In this document: one piece after another, positions 17,498 through 25,673 of the stretch
How positions within the stretch are numbered: position 1 is the first letter of the stretch
Layout: each line of letters opens with the position of its first letter
Assembly (NCBI RefSeq): GCF_002926165.1
Contig: NZ_MAGP01000024.1
Span: 51,876 to 115,875 of the forward strand
Direction: 5' to 3'
DNA: 64,000 nucleotides
From: Micromonospora chalcea
GTDB taxonomy: Bacteria > Actinomycetota > Actinomycetes > Mycobacteriales > Micromonosporaceae
Notes under the pieces: generated by a model
Told to the model about the DNA's origin: nothing
The model's input: only the letters and a program-made list of their open reading frames with translations
Databases searched by the model: none
Program-made: the position numbers and the translations under genes

Positions 17498-18133
17498 GTG
17501 ACGGCCGAGTTGAACGAGGCGGTCGCCGCGGCGCAGGCCGGCGACGAGGAGGCGTTCCGGTTCCTCTACCGCAGCCTGCAGCCCGCCCTGCTGCGCTACC
17601 TGACCGCTCTCGTCGGCGCCGACGCCGAGGACGTGGCCTCCGAGGCATGGCTCCAGATCTCCCGCGACCTGCCCTCCTTCACCGGTGGCGAGTTCCGCGC
17701 CTGGGCGGTCACGATCGCCCGCAACCGGGCCATGGACCATCTGCGCCGGCGGCGGCGGCGTCCGTCGGTACCGGTGCCGGTGCAGGCGCTCAACGACCTG
17801 GCCGCCGACGCGGACACCGCCGACCGGGCCGGCGAGGCCATCGCCACCGAGAGCGCGCTGGCCCTGATCCGTACGCTGCCACCGGCCGAGGCGGAGGCGG
17901 TGATGCTGCGGGCCGTCATCGGCCTCGACGCGGAGACCGCCGGGCGGGTGCTGGGACGGCGGGCCGGAGCCGTGCGCACCGCGGCGCACCGGGGCCTTCG
18001 CCGGCTGGCTGCCATGCTGGAGCGCTCGGCGGCGGACACTGCCCCGGACGACTCCCGGGGCGCCCTCGCGCCGCGTCCCCGTACCGACCGCCAGGTGCCG
18101 CACGCGCCCGAGGCCGAGCCGGCGGAGGGCTGA
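17498..18133 (+). CDS. ECF-like RNA polymerase sigma factor
   Basis: 211 aa from GTG 17498. Domain sigma-2 spans residues 5-85 (GDEEAFRFLYRSLQPALLRYL, then DVASEAWLQISRDL, AWAVTIARNRAMDHLRR). Sigma-4 spans 125-180 (IRTLPPAEAEAVMLRAV, with the HTH GLDAETAGRVLGRRAGAVRTAAHRGL). There is a short acidic/Pro tail. The start is uncertain: the frame is open upstream and ATG 17372 would add 42 poorly conserved-looking residues. It is followed 16 nt later by a one-pass membrane protein that may hold it inactive. Confidence 0.85.
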   Translation: MTAELNEAVAAAQAGDEEAFRFLYRSLQPALLRYLTALVGADAEDVASEAWLQISRDLPSFTGGEFRAWAVTIARNRAMDHLRRRRRRPSVPVPVQALNDLAADADTADRAGEAIATESALALIRTLPPAEAEAVMLRAVIGLDAETAGRVLGRRAGAVRTAAHRGLRRLAAMLERSAADTAPDDSRGALAPRPRTDRQVPHAPEAEPAEG

Positions 18134-18149
18134 CGTGAGGAGAGACGGC

Positions 18150-18875
18150 ATGCACCCTCGCCGGTCCGGCGGGCCCGCCGACCGGGCGGAATCCGATCGT
18201 CTGCTCGACGCCGCGCGCGCCGGGTCGCCACCGGGGCCGCAGACCGACCCGCTGACCCGGCTGCTGTCGGCCGCGGCCGGCCCGGCCACCGCCGGTGAGA
18301 TCGCCGGCGAGGACCGGGCGGTCGCCGCCTTCCGGGCCGCCCGCGCCGCGCCCGCGCCGGGGCCCGTGCCCGCGGTCCGGCCGCGCCGGCGCCTGCGGAT
18401 CGCCGCCGCGCTGTCCGGGCTGGCCGCCACCGCGGTCGCCGGGGTGGCCTTCGCCGCCGTACGCCTGGACCGCCACCCGGACCCGGTGATCCCGCCGGCG
18501 CCGGCCACCAGTGGCCCGGGCGTCACCGGCCCCACCGCCACCGGGCCGTCGCGGCCGGCGCCGAGCACACCGGCCGGCGAGGCGTCGGGCGCGGCGTCCC
18601 GGCCGGCCCGCGACGTGACGCCGACGTCGACGCCGAGCGTCCCGGCCGCGCCGCCCGCGCCCCCGCCGGGGAACAACCGGATCGTCGCCCACTGCCGCGC
18701 CTACCTGGTCAAGTCGGAGCGGCAGCGGGAGAAGGCGCTGACCAGGCCCGGCTTCGCCGACCTGGTGGCCGCCGCCGGCGGCCCCGAGCACGTGGAGAGC
18801 TACTGCCGGCATCTGGTGGGAAAGCCTTCGGGGACCCCGCCAGCCGAAGACGACGACCAGGACGAGGACGACTGA
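18150..18875 (+). CDS. Single-pass membrane protein, possible anti-sigma factor
   Basis: 241 aa from ATG 18150 with GAGGAGAG upstream; GTG 18135 is less likely. About 85 cytoplasmic residues precede one helix (LRIAAALSGLAATAVAGVAFAAV, near 90-112), then a Pro/Thr/Ser-rich stalk. A compact C-terminal segment has two Cys (AHCRAYL, ESYCRHL) that could form a disulphide, and an acidic end. I recognise no canonical zinc anti-sigma motif (HxxxCxxC). Position just after the sigma gene and the topology support an anti-sigma role; this is inference. Confidence 0.6.
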   Translation: MHPRRSGGPADRAESDRLLDAARAGSPPGPQTDPLTRLLSAAAGPATAGEIAGEDRAVAAFRAARAAPAPGPVPAVRPRRRLRIAAALSGLAATAVAGVAFAAVRLDRHPDPVIPPAPATSGPGVTGPTATGPSRPAPSTPAGEASGAASRPARDVTPTSTPSVPAAPPAPPPGNNRIVAHCRAYLVKSERQREKALTRPGFADLVAAAGGPEHVESYCRHLVGKPSGTPPAEDDDQDEDD

Positions 18876-19030
18876 GCGCGGGGGCGCAATCAGATTCCGG
18901 ACAAAAATTCATCTCTCCGGGCAAGCGGATCACGTCTGCTAGACAGAGGATGGTGTGACGGCGTCCCGCGCCGAACGGGCCGGGCGCGTCGCGACACCGT
19001 GGTCGTCCGTCGCCGAGGAGGAGCCGCCCC

Positions 19031-20266
19031 ATGGTGATGTCGCCGGACCTGGACCGCGCCGTCGTCCTGGGCGACGAGCAGGCGGCCCGGGGCCATCTCG
19101 CCCGGATCTGCTTCAAGACCGGACCACCCACGCTCGTCGGCGTCGAACTGGAATGGACCGTGCACGACGCCGCGGACCCGGCCCGGCCGGTCGACCGCGA
19201 GCGACTACGCAGGGCGCTGGGGCGGCACAGCCCCGTGACGCTCGACCCCACCAGCCCGGCCGACGAGCTCCGGCGCGCGAGCGCCGTGACCGTGGAGCCC
19301 GGCGGGCAGGTGGAGATCTCCGCCGCGCCGCGACCGACTGTCGGCGCGCTCGTCCTGGCCACCGAGGCCGACGTCGCCGAGCTACGGGCCCGGTTGGACG
19401 CCGCCGGGCTGGTGCTCGGCCGTAGCGGGATCGACCCCTGGCGGCTGCCGCGACCCGTCGTGGAAACCCCCCGCTACCGGGCCATGCGGTGCGCCTTCGA
19501 CCGGCGCGGCCCGGCGGGGCGGGCGATGATGTACAGCACGGCGGGCCTGCAGGTCTGCCTCGACGCGGGCGAGCCGGAGCACCTCGCGCAGCGGTGGGCC
19601 GCCGCGCACGCCGTCGGCCCGCCGCTGCTGGCCGCCTTCCCCGCCGCCGACCGGCACGCGGGCCGGGCCACCGGCTGGGCCTCCGCCCGGATGGCCACCT
19701 GGCTGGCCATCGACCCGGCCCGGACCCGCCCGGTGTGGTCGCCCGAACGCGCCGACGAGGATCCGGTGGCCGCCTGGACCGGGTACGCGCTCGCCGCGCC
19801 GCTGCTCTGCGTACGCGGCGACGGCCCGGACTGGACCGCGCCGCCGGGCGTCACGTTCGCCGACTGGCTTGCCGGCGCGCTGCCCCGGCCGCCCACCACC
19901 GACGACCTGGAGTACCACGTCAGCACGCTGTTCCCGCCGGTGCGCCCGCGCGGCTACCTGGAGCTGCGCTACCTGGACGCACAGCCCGGGGCGGCGTGGA
20001 CCGTGCCGCTGACGGTCCTGGCCGCGCTCTTCGCCGACCCGGCGACCACCCGGGACGCGCTGGCGGCGGCCGCGCCGGTCGCCGACCGGTGGCGCGCGGC
20101 GGCCCGGTGCGGACTGGCCGAGCGCCCGCTGGCGACCGCCGCGGCGGCGCTGTTCGACCTGGCCCTGACGGCCCTGCCCCGCCTCGATCTGCCGCCCGCC
20201 ATCCACGAGGAGACCCACCGAGAGATCCGGCGGCGACGTGCCGCCGCGGAGAGGGGACACCGGTGA
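19031..20266 (+). CDS. egtA: Ergothioneine biosynthesis glutamate-cysteine ligase EgtA
   Basis: 411 aa. GVELEWTVHD (near residue 37) and GGQVEISAAP (near 91) are the ATP/Glu-binding motifs of the GCS2-type ligase, and YHVSTLFPPVRPRGYLELRY the conserved C-terminal block. It makes gamma-glutamylcysteine, the sulphur donor for EgtB in mycobacterial-type ergothioneine synthesis. ATG 19031 is preceded by GAGGAGGAG; the next gene starts inside its stop codon. It heads the egtABCD operon. A -10-like TAGACA is at 18940-18945 in a locally AT-rich leader. Confidence 0.9.
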   Translation: MVMSPDLDRAVVLGDEQAARGHLARICFKTGPPTLVGVELEWTVHDAADPARPVDRERLRRALGRHSPVTLDPTSPADELRRASAVTVEPGGQVEISAAPRPTVGALVLATEADVAELRARLDAAGLVLGRSGIDPWRLPRPVVETPRYRAMRCAFDRRGPAGRAMMYSTAGLQVCLDAGEPEHLAQRWAAAHAVGPPLLAAFPAADRHAGRATGWASARMATWLAIDPARTRPVWSPERADEDPVAAWTGYALAAPLLCVRGDGPDWTAPPGVTFADWLAGALPRPPTTDDLEYHVSTLFPPVRPRGYLELRYLDAQPGAAWTVPLTVLAALFADPATTRDALAAAAPVADRWRAAARCGLAERPLATAAAALFDLALTALPRLDLPPAIHEETHREIRRRRAAAERGHR

Positions 20267-21591
20267 CCACGACCGAGCGACCGGGCACTGACGCCGAACG
20301 ACTGCGCGACCGGATCGCCGCGGAGCTGGAGCGGACCCGCGCCCGCACCGCGGCGCTCACCGACGCGGTGGACGACGACGACCTGGTCCGGCAGCACTCC
20401 ACGCTGATGTCGCCGCTGGTCTGGGACCTGGCGCACGTCGGCAACCAGGAGGAGCTGTGGCTGGTCCGCGACGTCGGCGGCCGCGAACCGGTGCGCCACG
20501 ACATCGACGACCTCTACGACGCGTTCAAGCAGCCCCGCAAGGACCGCCCGGCGCTGCCGCTGCTGCCGCCGGCCGAGGCGCGCGCCTACCTGCGTACGGT
20601 CCGCGACAAGGTGTTCGACCTGCTCGACGGCATCCGCTTCACCGAGCGTCCCCTGGTCGCCGACGGGTTCGCGTTCGGCATGATCGTGCAGCACGAGCAG
20701 CAGCACGACGAGACCATGCTCGCCACCCACCAGCTGCGCGCCGGCGCCCCGGTGCTGGACGCGCCGCCACCGCCGGAGCCCCGGGCCCGGGTCGGCGGGG
20801 AGGTACGGGTGCCGGCCGGGCCGTTCACGATGGGCACCTCCACCGACCCGTGGGCACTGGACAACGAGCGTCCGGCGCACACCGTCGACCTGCCCGCGTA
20901 CCTCATCGACGCCGCGCCGGTCACGAACGGGCAGTACCGCGCGTTCATCGCCGACGGCGGATACGACGAGCCGCGCTGGTGGAGCGAGGCCGGCTGGCGG
21001 CACCGGATCGAGGCGGAGCTGAGCGCGCCGATGCACTGGCGGCGCGACGGCGACGGCTGGGCGTACCGCCGGTTCGGCCGCTGGTCGGCGGTCCGCGACG
21101 ACGAGCCGGTGGTGCACGTCTGCTGGTACGAGGCGCAGGCGTACGCGGCGTGGGCCGGCAAGCGGCTGCCCACCGAGGCGGAGTGGGAGAAGGCGGCCCG
21201 CTGGGACCCGGCGTCCGGCCGGTCCCGCCGCTACCCGTGGGGCGACGAGGATCCGGGCGCCGAGCACGCCAACCTGGGCCAGCGGCACCTGTGGCCGGCG
21301 CCGGTGGGCGCGTACCCGGCGGGCGCGTCGCCGCTGGGCGTGCACCAGCTCGTCGGCGATGTGTGGGAGTGGACCTCGTCGCCGTTCCGCGGGCACCCGG
21401 GCTTCACCGCGTTCCCGTACCGGGAGTACTCGGAGGTCTTCTTCGGCGACGACCACAGGGTGCTGCGGGGCGGCTCGTTCGGCACCGACCGGTCCGCCTG
21501 CCGGGGCACGTTCCGCAACTGGGACTACCCGATCCGGCGGCAGATCTTCAGCGGTTTCCGCTGCGCCCGTGACGCCGGACCGGAGGAGTGA
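20263..21591 (+). CDS. egtB: Ergothioneine iron-dependent sulfoxide synthase EgtB
   Basis: 442 aa from GTG 20263 (GTGA overlap with egtA). The N-terminal DinB_2 domain has the iron ligands His58 (LAHVGNQEE) and His144/His148 (HEQQHDE). The C-terminal FGE-sulfatase domain spans about 185-440, with VPAGPFTMGT, RLPTEAEWEKAARW, GDVWEWTSSPF and the closing FSGFRCAR. It joins gamma-glutamylcysteine to hercynine through O2-dependent C-S bond formation and sulfoxidation. All three His ligands are present. Confidence 0.95.
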   Translation: MTTTERPGTDAERLRDRIAAELERTRARTAALTDAVDDDDLVRQHSTLMSPLVWDLAHVGNQEELWLVRDVGGREPVRHDIDDLYDAFKQPRKDRPALPLLPPAEARAYLRTVRDKVFDLLDGIRFTERPLVADGFAFGMIVQHEQQHDETMLATHQLRAGAPVLDAPPPPEPRARVGGEVRVPAGPFTMGTSTDPWALDNERPAHTVDLPAYLIDAAPVTNGQYRAFIADGGYDEPRWWSEAGWRHRIEAELSAPMHWRRDGDGWAYRRFGRWSAVRDDEPVVHVCWYEAQAYAAWAGKRLPTEAEWEKAARWDPASGRSRRYPWGDEDPGAEHANLGQRHLWPAPVGAYPAGASPLGVHQLVGDVWEWTSSPFRGHPGFTAFPYREYSEVFFGDDHRVLRGGSFGTDRSACRGTFRNWDYPIRRQIFSGFRCARDAGPEE

Positions 21592-21600
21592 GCCGGCCCG

Positions 21601-22347
21601 ATGTGCCGTCACCTCGCGTACCTCGGTCCACCCGTGCTCCTGGGCAGCCTGCTGTTCGACCCGCCGTACGGCCTGTTGCGCCAGTCGTGGGCGCCGCGTG
21701 ACATGCGCGGCGGCGGCACCATAAACGCCGACGGCTTCGGCGTCGCCTGGTACCCGGACGACGGCGACCCGGTCCGGTACCGGCGGGCCCAGCCGATGTG
21801 GAGCGACACCACGCTGCCGGAGCTGGCCGCCGTGACGCGGGCGCGGGCGGTGCTGGCGGCGGTCCGGTCCGCCACCGTCGGCATGCCGCTGCACGAGACG
21901 GCGGCGGCGCCGTTCGCCGAGGGCCGCTGGTTGTTCAGCCACAACGGCGTGGTGCGGGGCTGGCCGGACAGCCTGGTCCCGCTCGCCGCGGGCCTGCCCG
22001 TGCGCGACCTGGTCACGCTCGACGTGCCGACCGACTCGGCGCTGCTGTGGGCGCTGGTCCGGCACCGGCTGCGCGCCGGGGCGCCGCCGGACGAGGCGGT
22101 CGCGGACACGGTCGCGGCGGTCGCCGCCGCCGCTCCCGGCTCACGGCTGAACCTGCTGCTCACCGACGCTACGACGGTGGTGGCGAGCACTGGCGGCCAC
22201 GCGCTGTCGGCGCGTCGCGGGCCGGACTCGGTGCTGCTGGCCTCCGAACCGTTCGACGACGACCCGGCCTGGCAGGCGGTGCCGGACGGCCGGCTCGTGG
22301 TGGCGTCCACGGGCCGGTTCGACGTGCGGGAGCTGACCGCCGCCTGA
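21601..22347 (+). CDS. egtC: Ergothioneine amidohydrolase EgtC
   Basis: 248 aa, class-II glutamine amidotransferase fold. Cys2 (M-C-R-H) is the nucleophile. NADGFGVAWY near 40, RSATVGMPLHETAAAPF near 92 and FSHNGVVRGW near 115 are the family's glutamyl-binding motifs. It removes the gamma-glutamyl group from the EgtB product. It lies 9 nt after egtB in the same operon. Confidence 0.93.
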   Translation: MCRHLAYLGPPVLLGSLLFDPPYGLLRQSWAPRDMRGGGTINADGFGVAWYPDDGDPVRYRRAQPMWSDTTLPELAAVTRARAVLAAVRSATVGMPLHETAAAPFAEGRWLFSHNGVVRGWPDSLVPLAAGLPVRDLVTLDVPTDSALLWALVRHRLRAGAPPDEAVADTVAAVAAAAPGSRLNLLLTDATTVVASTGGHALSARRGPDSVLLASEPFDDDPAWQAVPDGRLVVASTGRFDVRELTAA

Positions 22348-22384
22348 CCTTTTCCCATCACCGGCAGGACAGAGAGGACACCTG

Positions 22385-23350
22385 ATGAGCGCGGAGCCGC
22401 TGGAGATCCACCTGGAGGAGCGGGACCTCGACCGTGGGTTGCGGGAGGACGTACGGGTGGGGCTGGCCGCGACGCCGAAGTGGCTGCCGCCGAAGTGGTT
22501 CTACGACGCCCGGGGCAGCGAGCTGTTCGAGGAGATCACCCGCCTGCCGGAGTACTACCCGACCCGGGCCGAGCGGGCCGTGCTCGCCGCGCACGCCGAC
22601 GACGTGGCCACCCTGACCGGCGCGAAGACGCTGATCGAGCTGGGGTCGGGCTCGTCGGAGAAGACCCGCCTGCTGCTGGACGCCTTCACCCGGCACGGCG
22701 ACCTGGGCACGTTCGTTCCGCTGGACGTGTCGGTGAGCGCGTTGCGCTCCTCCACCGAGCAGATCGCCGCCGCGTACCCGGGGCTGCGGGTGCGGGGGAT
22801 CGTCGGTGACTTCACCCGCCACCTGGACCGGCTGCCCACCGGCGGCCGGCGCCTGGTCGCGTTCCTCGGCGGCACGATCGGCAACCTGCTGCCGGCGGAG
22901 CGGTCCGGGTTCCTCACGGCGATGCGCGCGGCGCTGGAGACCGGCGACTGGCTGCTGATCGGCACCGACCTGGTGAAGGACCCGGCGGTGATCGTGCCCG
23001 CGTACGACGACGCGGCCGGCGTGACCGCCGAGTTCAACCGCAACGTGCTCCGGGTGATCAACCGGGAGCTGGGCGCGGACTTCGACGTCGAGGCGTTCCG
23101 GCACGTGGCGGTCTGGGACCCGGAGCGGGAGTGGATCGAGATGCGGCTGCGCGCCGAGCGCCCGACAACGGTGCGGGTGCTGGACACCGACGTCGTGTTC
23201 GCCGCCGGCGAGGAGCTGCGCACCGAGGTGTCGGCCAAGTTCCGGCCGGAGGGGATCGCGGCCGAGCTGACCGCCGCCGGGTTCACCCGGCAGGCGTTCT
23301 GGACCGACCCGGGCGGGCTGTTCGGGGTGACCCTGGCCCGGGCCGACTGA
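22385..23350 (+). CDS. egtD: L-histidine N-alpha-methyltransferase EgtD
   Basis: 321 aa. PPKWFYDARGSELFEEIT near 35, ELGSGSSEKT near 85 (SAM site), and FLGGTIGNLLP near 160 match EgtD. It trimethylates His to hercynine, the first step of the pathway. A GACAGAGAGGA SD region precedes ATG 22385. It is the last gene of the cluster; a PLP-dependent egtE, which often follows in mycobacteria, is not here. Confidence 0.95.
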   Translation: MSAEPLEIHLEERDLDRGLREDVRVGLAATPKWLPPKWFYDARGSELFEEITRLPEYYPTRAERAVLAAHADDVATLTGAKTLIELGSGSSEKTRLLLDAFTRHGDLGTFVPLDVSVSALRSSTEQIAAAYPGLRVRGIVGDFTRHLDRLPTGGRRLVAFLGGTIGNLLPAERSGFLTAMRAALETGDWLLIGTDLVKDPAVIVPAYDDAAGVTAEFNRNVLRVINRELGADFDVEAFRHVAVWDPEREWIEMRLRAERPTTVRVLDTDVVFAAGEELRTEVSAKFRPEGIAAELTAAGFTRQAFWTDPGGLFGVTLARAD

Positions 23351-23402
23351 GGGCCTGGGTGGTCCGGGCCACACCCGCTGACGGGCCCGGCGGGTGATCG
23401 GC

Positions 23403-23577
23403 TAGGCTGGCTGCGCGAAGGGGAGTAGCCCCCAATGTCGTGGTCGACACACTGGTGCGTTCCGCATCCGGCCACGCGGCCCCGGTCTCCGGGGCGGGCG
23501 AGACCTTCGACTCAGGCTGTCGCAGCCGGGTCGAGGGCGCCCCCGTTCCTCCTCCCGGCTTGATCGGGAAGGTTCAC
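23403..23577 (+). promoter_or_regulatory. yybP-ykoY manganese riboswitch with expression platform
   Basis: The aptamer runs 23416-23509. CGAAGG (23416-23421) pairs with CCTTCG (23504-23509) as P1, enclosing the conserved GGGGAGTAGCC after the 5' strand and GGGCGAGACC before the 3' strand, the two signatures of yybP-ykoY. A -10 TAGGCT is at 23403-23408. Downstream are alternative stems: GGCTG/CAGCC (23515-23527), AGCCGGG/CCCGGCT (23524-23560), and TCCCG/CGGGA (23553-23569), which would hide the SD GGGAAGG (23566-23572). Translational control by Mn2+ is inferred from these exclusive pairings and from the Mn-exporter family downstream. Confidence 0.9.
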
Positions 23578-24165
23578 ATGGAGGGTTTCCTCGTCGCGCT
23601 GGTGGTCAGCTTCGGCGTGATCTTCGTTGCGGAGCTGGGCGACAAATCCCAGCTCATGGCGCTGACATTCGCCACTCGGTTCAAGACGGTGCCGGTGCTC
23701 ATCGGCATCACGATCGCCACCGCGATCGTGCACCTGGCCTCGGTGGCCATCGGGTACGGCCTGAACGCCGCGCTGCCCACCGGCTGGATCTCGCTCATCG
23801 CCGGCCTGGCGTTCCTCGGATTCGGCGCGTGGACGCTGCGCGGCGACAAGCTGACCGAGGAGGAGAAGCGCAAGGCCGAGCGCAGCGGCAAGTCGGCGAT
23901 CCTCGCGGTGGGTGTGGCGTTCTTCCTGGCCGAGCTGGGCGACAAGACCATGCTCGCCACCATCACGCTGGCCACCAAGTACGGCTGGTTCGGCACCTGG
24001 CTCGGGTCGACGCTCGGCATGGTCGCCGCGGACGCGCTGGCGATCCTGGTGGGCCGGATGCTCGGCCGGCACCTGCCGGAGCGGGCGATCCGTTACGGCG
24101 CGGCAGTGCTGTTCGCCATCTGCGGCCTGTGGCTGATCTTCGAGGCGGTCACCGAGCTGAACTGA
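23578..24165 (+). CDS. TMEM165/GDT1-family (UPF0016) cation transporter
   Basis: 195 aa, six predicted helices in two homologous halves. Each half starts with the family motif E-x-G-D-K-[ST]: ELGDKSQLMALTF near residue 19 and ELGDKTMLATITL near 120. They are separated by a charged loop (TEEEKRKAERSGKS). GDT1 and bacterial MneA/Mnx members export Mn2+ or exchange Ca2+/Mn2+. The yybP-ykoY riboswitch immediately upstream strongly supports manganese export here. Confidence 0.95.
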   Translation: MEGFLVALVVSFGVIFVAELGDKSQLMALTFATRFKTVPVLIGITIATAIVHLASVAIGYGLNAALPTGWISLIAGLAFLGFGAWTLRGDKLTEEEKRKAERSGKSAILAVGVAFFLAELGDKTMLATITLATKYGWFGTWLGSTLGMVAADALAILVGRMLGRHLPERAIRYGAAVLFAICGLWLIFEAVTELN

Positions 24166-24174
24166 TCGGCCCGT

Positions 24175-24215
24175 GTCGCGCCGGCCGTTCCCGCTCCGGG
24201 GACGGCCGGCGCGAC
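24175..24215. terminator. Bidirectional terminator hairpin
   Basis: A perfect 14-bp stem: GTCGCGCCGGCCGT at 24175-24188 and its complement at 24202-24215, with a 13-nt loop. It lies between the convergent GDT1 and nhaA genes. Confidence 0.8.
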
Positions 24216-24220
24216 GCGGG

Positions 24221-25519
24221 TCAGGCGGTTCCGCCCTGGTAGACGTCCGGGATGCCGTCACCGTCGGCGTCCCGGTTCTCCCGTTCGCTGATCCGGCGGT
24301 AGACCCGGTTGCGGCGGACCAGCACCACCGAGGCGAGCAGGGCGGAGGTCAGCGAGCCGAGCAGCACCGCCACCTTGACGCCGTCCTCCTCCGGGCTGCC
24401 CGTGCCGAACGCGAGCTCGCCGATGAGCAGCGACACGGTGAAGCCGATGCCGGCCAGCAGCGCGAGTCCGAGCAGGTCGGCCCAGGTGATCTCCTCGTCC
24501 AGTTCGGCCCGGGTGAACCGGGCGAGCAGGTACGTCGAGCCGAACACGCCGACGACCTTGCCCAGCACGAGTCCGGCGGCGACCGCGAGCACCACCGGGT
24601 TGCGGAGCACGCCGCCCACGTCCACGCCGACCAGCGTCACCCCGGCGGCGAAGAAGGCGAAGACCGGTACGGCCAGGCCGGCGGAGACCGGCCGCCAGCG
24701 GTGCTCCAGCCGCTCGGCCAGGCCGGGCGAGCCGTCGCGTCCGCGCAGCACGGGCACGGTGAAGCCGAGCAGCACGCCCGCCACCGTGGCGTGCACGCCG
24801 GAGGCGTGCACGAGCGTCCAGGCGGTCACGGCCAGCGGGATCAGCGCCCACCACCAGGTGCGGCGCTGCTGCACGAGCAACCCGAACACGGCGATCGGCA
24901 GCAGCGCGCCGAGCAGCGGCAGCGGGTGGAAGTCGGCGGTGTAGAACACCGCGATGATGGTGATCGCGAAGAGGTCGTCCACCACCGCGAGGGTGAGCAG
25001 GAACGCGCGCAGCCCCTGCGGCAGGTGGGAGCTGACCACGGCGAGCACGGCGAGGGCGAACGCGATGTCGGTGGCGGTGGGGATGGCCCATCCGCGCAGT
25101 CCGGCGCCGCCGGCGCTGAGCGTCACCGCCAGGTAGATCAGCGCGGGCGCGACCATGCCGCCGACGGCCGCGATCACCGGCAGCGCGGCCCGGCGGGGGT
25201 CACGCAGGTCACCGGCGACGAACTCGCGTTTGAGTTCCAGGCCCACCACGAAGAAGAAGATCGCCAGCAACCCGTCGGCGGCCCAGGTGCGCAGGCTGAG
25301 GTCGAGGTGCAGCGCCGGTCCGCCGGGCCAGGGCACCCAGTGGCTCAGTTCCGCGTACCCGGCGCGCCACGGCGAGTTGGCCCAGATCAGCGCGATCACG
25401 GCGCCGAGAAGCAGCAGAGCGCCGCCGACCGTCTCGGTGCGCAGCACGTCGGCCAGGAACCGGGCCTCCGGCCAGGAGCGGCGGGAGAGCAGGCGCGACG
25501 GAGGTGGGGTGTGGGTCAT
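24221..25519 (-). CDS. nhaA: Na+/H+ antiporter NhaA
   Basis: 432 aa, about 12 helices. The [13 protein letters not shown] motif, [17 protein letters not shown] with the Thr-Asp-Ile unwound region, [12 protein letters not shown] (the paired Asp that bind Na+ and H+) and the [10 protein letters not shown] helix identify NhaA. The C-terminus has an unusual acidic tail, [15 protein letters not shown], which reads like a calcium-binding DxDxDG loop and is absent from the E. coli protein. No strong SD is seen before ATG 25519. Confidence 0.95.
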   Translation of the reverse strand: MTHTPPPSRLLSRRSWPEARFLADVLRTETVGGALLLLGAVIALIWANSPWRAGYAELSHWVPWPGGPALHLDLSLRTWAADGLLAIFFFVVGLELKREFVAGDLRDPRRAALPVIAAVGGMVAPALIYLAVTLSAGGAGLRGWAIPTATDIAFALAVLAVVSSHLPQGLRAFLLTLAVVDDLFAITIIAVFYTADFHPLPLLGALLPIAVFGLLVQQRRTWWWALIPLAVTAWTLVHASGVHATVAGVLLGFTVPVLRGRDGSPGLAERLEHRWRPVSAGLAVPVFAFFAAGVTLVGVDVGGVLRNPVVLAVAAGLVLGKVVGVFGSTYLLARFTRAELDEEITWADLLGLALLAGIGFTVSLLIGELAFGTGSPEEDGVKVAVLLGSLTSALLASVVLVRRNRVYRRISERENRDADGDGIPDVYQGGTA

Positions 25520-25673
25520 GCGGCGTCCGTTCGGGAGCTGGGGTCGGCGAATCCATCGCCGACCAGGCTTCCCGGCACACCGGTTCCAAGCCTAACGGCC
25601 GCCGGGACCGGCGGCGAGCTGGGCCGGTGGGACGCTCGTCCCATCTCGTGGGCGGGCGTCCCACCGGCTCCGG

